From Adiantum capillus-veneris (taxonomy: Eukaryota; Streptophyta; Polypodiopsida; Polypodiales; Pteridaceae): DNA of 64,000 nucleotides. This document shows positions 22,739 through 33,689 of the stretch, in pieces. The notes under the pieces were generated by a model. The model saw only the letters and a list, made by a program, of their open reading frames with translations. It did no database searches and was not told where the DNA came from. The stretch's first letter is position 1. Each line of letters opens with the position of its first letter. Both the position numbers and the translations under genes were made by a program. The stretch is taken from contig CM043944.1 in NCBI GenBank assembly GCA_014529385.2, positions 169,765,740 through 169,829,739 of the forward strand, read 5' to 3'.

Positions 22739-24520
22739 CCAATTCCAACAATCATTGGGAAAGCATAGAGTAATACAGACCGATTGGGTTTCTTCATCAC
22801 TAGTATTCTTTTAAGAGGCTCCTTTTGAAGGTGTTGAAGCCTAGTCAGCTTCATAATGGGTAGGTGTTTGGAGTCATGTACTGAGCCGTTGCACAATGCC
22901 TAGTGTCTCTCCCTTTCAACCCTGCTACTAGTCTATAGTTTCTCTCCGTTGGTAGCCACTACCTCTGTAGGATTATCCTGTTGCTGCTGCTCAGTGGCTG
23001 TGTTTTGTATTGTGCATGCTAGGGTTCTCTCAATGCTTACTGGCTTTTGTGTCTGGTCTTGAAATATTATCGCAAGTCTATTGTCTTCTTCTTTTTGCTT
23101 GAAGGTCCAATCCCTGTCTGGGTTAATGGATTTTTTTCTCTCTTTTGCTTTTTCTCTTTTTGTTTGCCTTCAAATTCTTTATTGTAGTGTCCTTGGTGTG
23201 TGGACTGGTCTTATCAGCTCCTCCGGTCTCAATTTCATCAAAAGACTCTACGGTGATCTTATGTGCTTTGTTTTTAGTCACCCTATCCCAGATTTCTTGC
23301 ACATTAATGTGTACGAGGGTCAGATCTTCCTAGTATAAGAACTGCCTTGAAAAGGTTTTTGGACTTGGCCTTGGCGGTCTGCTGGACCACGCTAGTGTAT
23401 AAAATTCAATTGATAATTATATTGGCTTGAGGGTGTTGAATCTTGGCCAGTAACATAGAAAAAATCTTTTTTGAGAGATTGGTAGGGTTGTTTTTTAGGC
23501 TAATGGTCTCTGCGATTGATCTGTATACAATCGTGCATTCGAGCGCTTCAAGTGGGATGCCTTGAGCACCATCCTTTTGCTTCTTTTTGGCCTGCTAATC
23601 CTCCTTTAGAAATTTGCTAACTTCATTTGATGTAGGATTCCTTGAGCACCATCCTTCTGCTTCTTTCTGGCATGGTCATCTTCCTTTAGATATCTGTTAA
23701 CTTCATCTACTGTAACCATGCATTCCAGCACTGCGAGTGCGATGCCTTTAGCACCATCCTTTTGCTTCTTTCTGGCCTACTCATCTTCCTTTAGAAATCT
23801 GATAACCTCATCTGCTATAGCTATTGTGGATTTTTGTGCATCTAGGATTCTAAACACGTGGGCCAATTCACTAGGTGTCAGATCCAGTGTTCTGCCGTTT
23901 ACCACTATTATGCCCTTGTCAACTTGGTATGTGGCTAGCACTTGCTGAGTGATTCCAACATCAAATGGTAATGCTGCTGCAACATTCACCGCCACTTCCA
24001 AATCCCACAATTTTAGCATGTCCTACTCTCTCTCTTGAAAGACATACTTGGTGATTTTGCTGTGTTGGACCACACCTAGAGCTTCTGCTATAGAAGACTT
24101 TAAGATCTCTCCTTTTGTTGTGGTTGTATCTAGCGTCTGTTGCATGTGTTGTGAAGTGGGATTCCTTCCCATACACAACTCAAACAAATCTGTTTGTAGG
24201 GAAGAAAACTTACTTGTGGTAATCAAATCACAGAGGGAGTAGCAAGGTGTCTCAGGTAGGGTAATAGTCCAAGGAGGTGGTGTGTGCAGAGACAAAGCTG
24301 TAGGTTGCAAGCTCAAGTGCAAGGAGATGCAAGTAAAGTGTAGATAAGTTAACCCTTTGCATAGTTATACGTATATGTGCCATGAATGCTCCACACTTTT
24401 CTCGCCTTGGATTTATGTGCATCGTTTGTGACGTGGCACACATGCATTCGCTTGCTCGATTCATTATTACTGACAAAATTCTTTTTATGTTTTTTTTCAT
24501 TTATTTCCCTCGGATGACCG
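22739..24520 (-). pseudogene. N-terminal and middle parts of the extra ORF of element M
   Basis: The minus strand carries a domain (24019-23777: KLWDLEVAVNVAAALPF, GIIVVNGRTLDLTP, EVIRFLKEDE) that matches the P protein (LLQLWDL, SAMVNGRKVSV, ALKEDEA). Before it lies a shared poorly conserved start (MCATSQTMH against MSATTVAMH). A piece at 23820-23556 is repeated three times. The end (AFPMIVG at about 22760) joins IVYEIDH at 12686 when P is removed. Stops and frame changes show decay. The role is unknown. Confidence 0.65.
23556..23820 (-). repeat. Three tandem copies of a short domain in the extra ORF of M
   Basis: Units begin at about 23556, 23635 and 23741, each with a version of 'gcaccatccttttgcttctt' and 'cttcctttagaaatctg'. 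On the minus strand each encodes a form of LKEDE followed by ARKKQKDGA. P has this motif once (LKEDEAAKRKRK), so the expansion happened in M. Confidence 0.75.
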
Positions 24521-24575
24521 TTATTTGATATTGGTTTCTCTGGTGCATGTAACTAGATCTGGACTTGTCTGACTT

Positions 24576-25373
24576 CTAGAGTCTAAATTGAGTGTCGCTT
24601 GAGAGAGTACCAAGTTGCTGATCTGGTGCTGGGTTTGCCACATGCAGATTTTGGTATGAAGTTGCTGGTACTTCTTCCATTGGTTCTAAAACTCGCATGG
24701 CATAGAATAAGTTGAGTGGTTCCTCTTCTACATCTGGTATTGGTTCTACTGGAAGCTCCTCTGCTCTCGAATAGTATAACTTGATTTTGGCCCCATTGTA
24801 GACTCCAGGCAACAGTAAACCCAAGAAGTCTCTCAGTCTTACTATCACATTGGAAAACACCCAATCTACTTCATAGGGTCTTGACCAACCTACCTTCAAG
24901 TTTGGCCTCTTCGGCCCCAGTTTAGACTAATATAAGAGTACCGGATCACCCCTCTGAAACTCTCTTACCTTGATTCTATATCATGCCAATTCTTCCTTCA
25001 TTGTTGAACAACTTCTTGTTCCAACATAGCCCTTTGCTTGATTTCACCCAACTGTGGCAACTCATCCAACTAACTTTTCAGATTCTATCAATCCATGCTC
25101 GCAGAATTTCCATCGTGTCATTGATGAAATGAGTGCCCTGGTCTAAGACTATTTTGATAGGACAACCATATTTGCATATGATATTATCATAGATGAAAAA
25201 AGAAGTAGATATGGCAGTGTTTTTTGGGAGTGCCTTAGCCTCTACACTTTTGTTGACGTGACATGCGGCCATGATAGTCACCTTCTTGAATGGACCCTTA
25301 AATCTAGTCCCCATTTCACAAATACTCCTAGTGGTTGTACTGGAGTCAAAGGTGTCATGTTTGCTTGCTTGAC
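24576..25373 (-). pseudogene. Integrase remnant of element M
   Basis: The minus strand encodes, from 25373, NMTPLTPVQPLG, then the core (YGCPIKIVLDQGTHFINDTM) and the C-terminal domain (GPKRPNLKVGW, YEVDWVFSN, LPGVYNGAKIKLYYS). The matching stretch of P reads VYNGAKINLYYSE. The second catalytic aspartate (D in LDQGTHF) is kept here, unlike in P. About 80 codons of the core with the catalytic E are missing or too decayed to see. C is inserted at 25374, in the region before the catalytic core. Confidence 0.8.
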
Positions 25374-25845
25374 TGTAACGTTTCCAGTTTCTGAAACCTT
25401 AAATATTGTACAAAGATTGTAAAATTAAATTAAAAACCACTGTTGAATGATTCAATCATGGATGATATTGGTATTTTTAGAATCATAAGCAGAGCTTTAC
25501 TATGGTTAGTAATTTTCAGAATCAGAATCCGATAAAAACTGGAGAAGTTATGGGCCCTGAAAGGTTTCACTAGGAATTCAATAAGTAAATAAAAATTGGA
25601 TGGTTTCAGTAATTATTATTAACAAAGACTTTCTTATCCTAAGGTTCTAGAATTAACTGATATTCCAATTTTCATCATTAGAAATCAATAAAATCAACCA
25701 AAATCGATTCTGGAAGCTGTGGCGGCACTGTGGAGATGGGGAGAACTTTCCAGAGACTAAAATAGCAGAAATTGGTGCCACCTTGAAGCTGAGGGACCTG
25801 ATTGGGGCGTCAAAATCTGCCAGGAATAGCCCGGGGCCCAGAAAA

Positions 25846-25860
25846 ACTATAAAAAGACCC
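25846..25860 (+). promoter_or_regulatory. TATA box in the 5' LTR of C
   Basis: ACTATAAAAAGACCC; the 3' LTR has ACCATAAAAAGATCC at about 34161. This places U3 at about 0.5 kb and leaves more than 3 kb of R-U5 in the transcript leader. Confidence 0.6.
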
Positions 25861-26209
25861 CCTTTCCTTCATAAAAGTTTAGACTCGGAGCCTTGGCATA
25901 CTCTCTCTCATCTAGAGAGACCGCTACACAGAAATCACTAGAGATCAAGCTCTAGTTGATTAAATTAAATGGTAATTAGCCTAATCCTTCTTAATTAGCA
26001 AAGCTAGATTAGCTTATTTTCATATTGGGATTGAAATTAACCCTATTAACCATAAATTAATGAAAAATATATTAATTAAGTTTAGCTTAAGTTGAGATAA
26101 TTATCAGAGCTGCATTAGACTTTTATTAAGCTAGGAAAATCATCCTATAGTTTTTTGAGTAATTTTCATAATTATTTAAGTAAATTTACACTATTTTTTA
26201 GAGAAAAAT

Positions 26210-26970
26210 AAAGGGGAAATTTATCAAATTGATTCAAAATGCTTTGAGTTATTTATCAGAGTTTAATTACATGTTAGGGAACCCGTGATGATTATGTTAA
26301 CCTCAGATAATTAATTTACCTAATTGCTATAGCAAAACTACTCTATTTTCATGACAAATTAAAAAGGAGAAATTAGCAAATTGATTCAAAATGCTTTGAG
26401 TTATTTATCAGAAATTAATTACATGCTAGTAAATTTGTGATAATTATGTTAACATGAGATAATTAATTTACTTAATTAATTTAGAATAATTACTCTATTT
26501 TTTGGACAAACTAAAAGGGGAAAATTATCAAATTGATTGAAAATGCTTTGAGTTATTTATCATAGGTTAAATATAGGTTAGAAAATCCGTGATAATTATG
26601 TTAATCTCAAATAAATAATTTACCTAATTATTTTAGCATAAATACTCTGTTTTTAAGACAAATAAAAACAGTGAAATTAGTAAATTGATTCAAAATCCTT
26701 TGAGTTATTTATCAAAGGTTAATTACATGCTAGATAACCCGTGATAATTATGTTCATCTCAGATAATTGGTTTACCTAATTATCTCAGTAAAATTATATT
26801 ATTTTTAGGGAAAAATAAAAGGGGAAAATAGTAAATTCATCCAAAAAACTTTGATATAAATATCAGAGGTAGAACACACCTTGAGAAATCTGTGATAAAT
26901 ACCCCAACCTCAAATAAACAGTTTAAATACTTATTTTCATTAAAAGTAACTGATTTTGTGTATAAAATAG
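26210..26970 (+). repeat. 150-bp tandem repeat in 5' LTR of C, five copies
   Basis: Units start at about 26210, 26361, 26513, 26664 and 26817, each with a form of 'aaattgattcaaaatgcttt' and 'gtgataattatgttaa'. The last copy is the most divergent. Confidence 0.85.
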
Positions 26971-27467
26971 AGAAAGGAAATTAGTAACTGAATTTATCTA
27001 CTTACCAAATAAATACCTGAGGTTCAAAATCACTATGGAAGGTTGGGAAAAATTACCTCAGCATAAAGGGTTGGTGTAACAAATTATTATTAGAAAAATT
27101 TTGCTTAAATCAGACCATAAGTATAGGAGGGAAAGGTTATAAATCAAATTTATGAAAATTCCTTAAGATAGAACATATCCAATTACAATTTAGGGTGAGT
27201 AATCCGTTAGCCGATAGAAATTTATGATTTATAAAGGTTAAAATGGAATAAAGATTAAGGATAAACCTAGTTAAAGGGCTTCCCTAATTAAATGGTAATT
27301 ATGGGAAATTACTTATAGTATAAAGAAGTTACAGGAGGAATATCTCATCCAATTAACTATCAAGGACACCTACTTACTCCAAAAATCCTTATTTCTCGGT
27401 AAAAAGAAAAAAAAAGATTATTCAATTAAACTTCTAATCGATTAAGTCTTTTTATAAGGCTGCCGAC

Positions 27468-27650
27468 ATGGCTCCAAAGAGAACAAGGGAAAATCCTCTC
27501 ACCGAGGAAGACGATGTTAACAACAAAAGAAATAAAGCCACTAATGACCATGAGGCTAGTCCTAACCATAGGCCAACGGAGGAAAGTCTACGGGCTCCCG
27601 CTCAACAGCACATGGACGAGCAGTCCCAAGTGGATTTCTATTTTGTTTAA
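27468..27650 (+). CDS. Short ORF in 5' LTR of C, probable first gag exon
   Basis: The ORF begins MAPKRTRENPLTEEDD, is basic then acidic, and its equivalent in the 3' LTR (36203) keeps both the start and the frame over 54 codons with substitutions only. The start resembles that of gag in P (MAPKSS). It ends in the sequence CAA|GTGGAT (3' LTR: CAG|GTGGAT), a possible splice donor at 27630. The gag frame inside the element (from 29437) has no start codon of its own, but begins after CCCAG, a possible acceptor in the same phase. I infer that a spliced RNA joins them. Splicing has not been shown; the ORF could also be a leader peptide. Confidence 0.5.
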   Translation: MAPKRTRENPLTEEDDVNNKRNKATNDHEASPNHRPTEESLRAPAQQHMDEQSQVDFYFV

Positions 27651-28905
27651 TTATAATCTTTTAAAGTTCATTTTTAAATTAACATTGCGTACGAAAGGTT
27701 AGGAAGGATAAACTGGCTGTAAACGGAAGGTAACTTCCACAAAACCAACGAGCAATGATTGTAAGTAGGAAAGAAATGATTGGGTTATGATTGATTGACC
27801 TAGGAAAGAAATGTTTGACCATCCTTAAGACAGCTTGTCTCAAGACACCTCTGATTCCTTGGAAATATTTTACTCCAGGTAATGAGTAATGATGGCGGTT
27901 TCGCCATGGATGAGTCGGTTTCCTCAACACGCGTGGAGTCTTTACCCCGTGCTTCTTTGTGTTTGTGGATATTACTTAAGATTTCAAGTTTATCCTAGAG
28001 GAACTGCCCGGTTGTATGGGCAACCGGTTGGCGTATGGGCGCCCGGACTTTGGGTGATGGCTTTTTCCACCCCTGTTTTTATAAATAAGGAATGGGTGCC
28101 GTTTTTTCACCCCTGTATAGGTGGTCTTGAGACAAGCCAGTACTGGTCAGAGATACTTCAGAATGACAGTACCTTGTCTTAAGTCTAAAGATGTTTGTTT
28201 GCTGAAAGAATGTCTTCAATACTATTTTCAAAGGTTTTCTTAATGAAATTTAGTGTGAAAATTAAAAGGAATCATTGTTTTAATTGTGAAAAGAATGTGG
28301 TAGTAATTAAACAACACACAAATCATGTGAGAGTGCGGGGTGGTAAGTGGGGATTGACTAAGGTTGTCAATCATGGACGGGTGGACCTGATTAGTCAGGT
28401 AACTATCCATTCCCGAGCATTGAAACGTTTAGAACCTTCTTCACTTGAAAGAGGAATCCACCAACGGTTGTGCCCTCAAATATGTTAGGGGGAAAAAATC
28501 ATTGGCTAAGGAAACCATAATCTGAATGATGAAGTTATAGGGCCGGATTTTTTTTTTTCGTAGTCCCGTTTCCACTTCGAGACAGAACTAGGTCTCTTTC
28601 TAGGTCTATAAACCTAAACCATTGTCAATGGTAAGGGTGAAATCCCTGGAATTTTTCTTATTTAAGGACTTTGACTTTAGTAGGCCTAGAGACCTGTCAG
28701 TGGTACCGTCCTGTTTTTGGTGTCGGCGGGTTTGGGAACCTTCCATTAACTTAAGGGGGGGGTGCACTAGTGACGCCGCTAGTGCCCCTAACATTTTTTA
28801 TTTTTATTTTCACCTTTTGACCTTTGGAACTTGCTCAAATTTTCCCTCCTTGACCACCTCCATTTGCCCACTTTGATCAGCCATTTGAACCAGCCATTGA
28901 GATCT

Positions 28906-28910
<5 letters not shown>

Positions 28911-28940
<30 letters not shown>
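28911..28940 (+). repeat. CT microsatellite in 5' LTR of C
   Basis: About 15 CT units; the 3' LTR copy at 37388-37429 has about 21. Confidence 0.9.
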
Positions 28941-28943
<3 letters not shown>

Positions 28944-29163
28944 GCTGGCTCATTTCCACATTCTGTCTCAGATGTACCCTCTCCCCTTACCACTTACCCT
29001 CTCTCACATATACCCTCTCCCCTTACCACTAGCGATGTCGCTAGTGGGGGGTCCTTGCCTATCTCTTCCCCTTCAAAAAATTGTGGCCCTTTCTAGCATG
29101 GGACAAGCCCCTTATTGGCCACCATGTCAACACCTCAACTAGCCAGTACCCTCCATCGATGCT

Positions 29164-29280
29164 CTTGTATATAGTATGAGTCCATCTTGTATATAGCATG
29201 AGTCCATCTTGTACACTGTATGAGTTCATCTTGTACATAGTATGAGTCAGTGTTGTATTAACCCTTGTATATACCATGGT
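29164..29280 (+). repeat. 22-bp tandem repeat after the LTR homology of C
   Basis: About four units of the type 'tatgagtccatcttgtatat' at 29173-29255. This sequence is absent from the 3' copy. It may be the true LTR end or the start of the leader. No initiator tRNA-Met primer site is visible between here and gag. Confidence 0.6.
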
Positions 29281-29436
29281 TTTATGACATGCTTGTGTAG
29301 TTTAATTGAGATGGTGATAATGATTGTCGAATTTCTGTTTTCATTCAAAATTTTAAAAGTATATAGAGTAGAAAACTTGCATAACAAAACGAAAGTAGTG
29401 TTCTCACTAAAAGATTTTCATTAATTACAAACCCAG

Positions 29437-30061
29437 GGAAATGCAAAAAGTCTCTACACTCCCACCCAGGAAAAGAAACTACTATTAAAACAAGTTCAAC
29501 TCCCAACTTTCAAGGGAGAGGGAACCAACTTAGAACGTGATGCCGAAGCCTGGCTCGATGCCATGGATGATTATTTCTTGGCTGCAAGAACTGCTTCGGA
29601 AAATCAGGCAATGTTAGTAATGTTTTGACTCACTGGAGATGCAAAACTCTGGTGGAAATAATACTGTAGAGATAACCCTTCCATTAGCCCCTCCTGGGAA
29701 AGAATGAATCAGGCAGTGAAAGAAAGATATCTTCCTCCAGCTCACCAAGCTATTAAATGAATTCTCTATCCTCAAACACTTAGGGCTTACTTTGGAAGAG
29801 TACTACACCAAATATGTGTCTTTACGACATTATGCACCACCCATGACTATGGAACAACAGATTGTTCATTTCTGTCAGGGTCTAAACAAACCTTTAAGTA
29901 CCCGCTTGGAAGCTATGAGACCCATCTCTATTCAAGATGCTCTTCTAAGAGCTAAACCACTTGCAGCGGAAGGAAACCCCCCTGCAAGGAGCTATTAAAA
30001 CTACAATAACTTTAGAAGAAGAGCAAGAGGAAATTACAACCAAGGAAACCAACGAAGGGCA
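29437..30061 (+). pseudogene. gag: gag (capsid) of element C
   Basis: From 29437 the frame reads LPTFKGEGTNLERDAEAWLD and GDAKLWWK, the classical retrotransposon gag domain, then after a frameshift near 29760 LEEYYTKYVSLRHYAP. In-frame stops are at about 29626 and 29668, and at 29996. A stop at 29422-29424 lies just upstream in the same frame and no ATG precedes the conserved part, which points to an upstream exon. The capsid packages the element RNA. Confidence 0.75.
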
Positions 30062-32446
30062 ATGTCAGCTGCAGCCACTATAGAGCAGACTTTTCCAAAC
30101 ATCAGATGCTATGGATGCAATAGAATGGGACACTACAGGAGTCAATGCCTCGAGGGGAAATATCCCAGAGTTGCTGCCGGAACCACTCCTCAGACTCATA
30201 TAGGACAAGGGAATAATCAAGGAGGTAGAGGAAATAGAGGACGAGGCAGAGGAAAAGGTAGAGGAGCCAGAGCTTATGCTGCAGTAGGAGATCCTACCTT
30301 GCTGGATGAGAAAGATGATACTCTTTTTTCCTCCATTGATAACCCTGGAGCTCGGCAAGATTATGTTGTCATCCAAACCACTGCAAACAGAGAAGGTGAA
30401 AAATTTGAACTACTTATAGATTGTGGCAGCACTCACTCTTTTCTCTCCCCTAAATGTTTAAGGAAACTTAAATTAAACCAATATCCCATCAAGAAATTAG
30501 TGGTAGAACTAGCAAATGGGAAAGAGGTTCTATCTCAATTTACAGTTGGGGAAGTTGAGTTTGAACTAGGAGGAACCCTTACTTCATCTTACTTTCGGAC
30601 TCTACCAGTAGGAATCTATGATGGCATTCTAGGAATGGATTGGTTAATAAAAAATAAAGCCCAAATTCACTATGCTCAAGGGAACTTAACCTTCAAAAAT
30701 CACTTAGGTGAAGAAACATTAGTACAAGGATCAAATGGGAAGCCTAAGGCTCATTTAGTTAAGGCTAGTCGACTTCTGAAGGGGTTACGCAAGGGGAAAC
30801 AGAACTTTGTAGTAAAACTTAATAAGGCAGATGATTCAAGGGACAACACAACTCTAGAATGGCTTAAGGAATTTTCGGAAGATCTCTCAAATTTACCTCC
30901 TCCAAGGGATATAGACCACGAAATAGAAACCTTTCCAGGTAGTGAACCAATTTCAAGAAGACCCTACAAAATGTCCCTCCCTAAAGCTATTGAATTAAAA
31001 GAACAGCTTCGTCAGCTTATTGAACAAGGATTCATAAGACCAAGCATTTCACCTTGGGGAGCGCCTGTTCTATTCCAAAAGAAGAAGGATGGATCTTTAC
31101 GTCTCTGCATCGATTATAGGGGACTTAACCAGGTTTCAGTAAAGAATAAGTATCCTATTCCTCGCATCGATGAATTGCTTCATAGATTACATGGAGCCAA
31201 AGTATTCACAAAAATTGATCTCAGATCAGGTTACCATCAAATCCGGATTAAGGAGGCAGATATTTACAAAATTGCTTTCAACACCCGGTATGGGCATTAT
31301 GAGTTCATCGTGATGCCTTTTGGTCTTACAAATGCTCCGGCTACTTTTAACCGCCTCATGCAGGCTATATTCAGAGAATATCTGAATGATTTTGTGTTGG
31401 TGTTTTTCGACGATATCCTGGTATATTCCAAGGATGAAAAAGAGCATGAAGGCCATGTACGTAAAGTACTTCATCTTCTACGCCAACATCAGTTATATGC
31501 CAAGATGAGAAAATGTGTGTTTTTCACGCCCGAAGTTAGTTATCTTGGTTTTATAATAAACCCTGAAGGAATTTCAGTAGACCCCGCAAAGATTAAGGAT
31601 ATAATAGAATGGCCACAACCCAAAACGGTCAGTGAGATTCGAGGATTTTTGGGCATTACAGGATGGTATAGAATCTTCGTCAGAGATTATGCAGTCATCG
31701 CCGCACCCTTGACGCAGCTACTTAAAACGACAACCAAACTTACATGGGAAAAAGAACAGGAGGATTGTTTCCTCAAACTAAAACAAAATCTCACATCAGC
31801 CCCTGTACTCAAACTTCCTGACTTCACTCAAGAGTTTGAAGTAGTAACAGATGCCAACGGTCTTGCTATAGAAGGAGTCTTAAACCAAGAAGGCAGACTA
31901 GTCACCTTTATTTCTCGAAAATTAAGAATCCATGAGTTGAATTATCCAACTCATGATGTGGAACTCCTAGCTTTCATCCATGCTCTAAAACTCTGGAGGC
32001 ACTATCTTCTAGGAGGGAAGTTCCAGTTAATCATCGATCATCAGAGTTTAAAATGGATTTTCTCACAAGCAACACTCAACATGAGGCAGAGAAGATGGAT
32101 AGAACTCTTATAGGAATATGATTTTGAAATAAAATATAAACCAGGGAAAGAGAATGTGGTTGCTGACGCTCTTAGCCGTAAAGTTTTTTTTGGGACTATT
32201 TCCACAGTCGACAATCCAATCCTAAACAAGGTTAAGGAAGCTTCCTTGGAAGATAAGGATTATCAAAAACTTCTACTAGTTATCAATCAACAGGACCTAA
32301 AAGAGAAAGAGAAACACAGAATCAAGGATTATTCACTTGAGGACGGGCTTCTCTATTATAAGTATCGGCTTTACATTCCTAAGAATCCAACATTAAAGGA
32401 GTTAATCCTTTATGAAGGCCACAACTCCAGTTTTCGGCCATCCTGA
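30062..32446 (+). pseudogene. pol: Zinc knuckle, protease, RT and RNase H of element C
   Basis: One long frame of 683 codons plus an in-frame continuation after a single TAG at 32111. It has a CCHC knuckle ([14 protein letters not shown], about 30108), a glycine/arginine-rich stretch, the protease ([16 protein letters not shown]; the family has D-S/T-G, here D-C-G), RT with [28 protein letters not shown] and the active site FFDDILVYS near 31403-31429, and RNase H ([38 protein letters not shown]). It ends YKPGKENVVADALSRK, the usual junction to integrase. The polyprotein region is well preserved. This is one of the longest intact frames in the window. Confidence 0.92.
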
Positions 32447-33464
32447 TTTTGCAAAGACCCTTAATGCCATAAGGAAAAGCTATTTCTGTCCAGGAATGAA
32501 AGGAGATATACTTTGCTACATTAGACAATGTCTTTCCTAACAAAGGATTAAGGATGAACGAGTAATGATGCCAGGAAAACTTCAACCTCTGGACATTTCT
32601 CAAATGAAGTGGGAACTCATTAGCATGGATTTTGTAACAGGTCTTCCCACTGTTCAAGGGGGTTACGACTCCATTATGGTGGTAGTGGATATGCTGAATA
32701 AAGTATCCCATTTGATGCCTATAAAAACAACTTACATTGCAGACATAAGCCGTCTCTTTATCAAAGAGATCTTCAGATTACACGGGCTTCCTAAGAGAAT
32801 AGTAAGTGACAGAGATGCAAAATTCACTTCAAAATTTTGGAAAGCTTTATTTGAATCCTTAGGTACCCAGCTATGTTTCAGTACATCCTATCACCCTTAG
32901 ACAGACGGCCAGACGAAAAGAGTGAATTAAGTTATTGAAGACATCCTTAGAGCCTAATGTAGTAGAGAACCCCGAAAATGGATCCAATTTCTTCCTCTGG
33001 TGGAATTCGCCTATAACTCATCCTTTCATAAAATCATTGGGATGTCACCATTTAATGCTCTTTATGGGCATGAATGTATATCACCCCTAAAATTTTCTGA
33101 ACCTACTACAAGAGTAGAAGCTTCAGAGAAAATGTTGGAGGAGATGGAAGCCCAAACCAAAGCCATAAGACAAGACATTCAGGCAGGCAAGGACCGCCAA
33201 AAACAATATGCTGATAAAAAACAGTCTGATCGATTTTTCAAACAAGGGAATAAAGTGTTCCTTAGGGTACGGCCAAAGAGAAGCATTTTATCTTTGGGAA
33301 AATACAAAAAACTAAGCCCTAGATATTGTGGACCTTATGAAGTGATTAAAGTAATCAGTGATCAAGCTTACAAACTAAAATTACATGAGCACCTCAAGGT
33401 CCATAATGTATTCCAGATTTGTTCTAAAACCCTACATCCCAAATCCCAATCACACTCTAGATGA
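32430..33464 (+). pseudogene. Integrase of element C
   Basis: The start is a zinc-binding region (HPDFAKTLNAIRKSYFCPG, then IRQC) with frameshifts. The core has WELISMDFVTGLPT (D), IVSDRDAKFTSKFWK (D) and a damaged third site (TDGQTKRVN where most relatives have TDGQTERVN, so the catalytic E is K). A stop precedes that motif near 32898. The C-terminal part (VFLRVRPKRSILSLGKYKKL, YEVIKVI) leads to the chromodomain. Confidence 0.85.
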
Positions 33465-33652
33465 CAAACAGATTGTGATGCAGAAGCAGGGAATTCTTGA
33501 ACTTCAACCAGATTGTATTCTCGACACTAGGGAAAGGAGTCTATGAAACAGAGTTATTAGAGAACATTCAGTAAAATGGAAAGACTACCCTACTGAAGAC
33601 GCCACCTGGGAGGATGAAGTATCACTTCACAAAGATTTTCCCAATTTAAGTT
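33465..33652 (+). pseudogene. Chromodomain at the integrase C-terminus of element C
   Basis: After a frame change the sequence reads GILELQPDCILDTRERSL, one stop, then NRVIREHSVKWKDYPTEDAT and WEDEVSLHKDFPNLS and a stop. The W-K-x-Y-x-x-E-x-A-T-W-E pattern is the core of the chromodomain found in plant chromoviruses, where it is thought to guide insertion to heterochromatin. Confidence 0.85.
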
Positions 33653-33674
33653 GAGATGAGGACATCTCAATTCC

Positions 33675-33689
33675 TTAAGTTGGGGTGAT
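33675..33689 (+). other. Polypurine tract of element C
   Basis: TTAAGTTGGGGTGAT just before the 3' LTR, a weak purine tract of the kind seen in chromoviruses. Confidence 0.6.

Larger units (their letters stand above)
3870..25373 (-). mobile_element. Element M: 3' half of a Tat-like Ty3/gypsy element, split by N and P, cut by C
   Basis: Reading on the minus strand, M consists of an integrase remnant (25373-24576), a downstream extra ORF (about 24500-22739, continuing at 12686-11614), a 3' region with a captured RPT2 fragment (5086-4362), a polypurine tract (4326-4310) and a 3' LTR starting TGTAGA at 4308. N and P interrupt it. Removing P and one copy of its 5-bp duplication restores an open minus-strand frame across the junction. 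Integrase and extra ORF both resemble those of P, so M is a relative of P. Gag, protease, RT and the 5' LTR of M are not in the window, because C is inserted in its integrase and the far side was not found. Confidence 0.75.
25374..29163 (+). repeat. 5' LTR of element C (at least to 29163)
   Basis: It aligns with 33690-37652. Differences include five instead of seven copies of a 150-bp repeat, a segment of about 130 bp near 34330-34470 present only in the 3' copy, and a segment of about 230 bp (about 27875-28110) present only in the 5' copy and bounded by runs of T. A CT microsatellite is at 28911-28940. After 29163 a 22-bp repeat follows that is not in the 3' copy. Confidence 0.85.

Noticed and set aside
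29277-29292. Primer-binding site of C at TGGTTTTATGACATGC
   Set aside because: It does not match initiator tRNA-Met or another tRNA that I can name, and the LTR end is not fixed.
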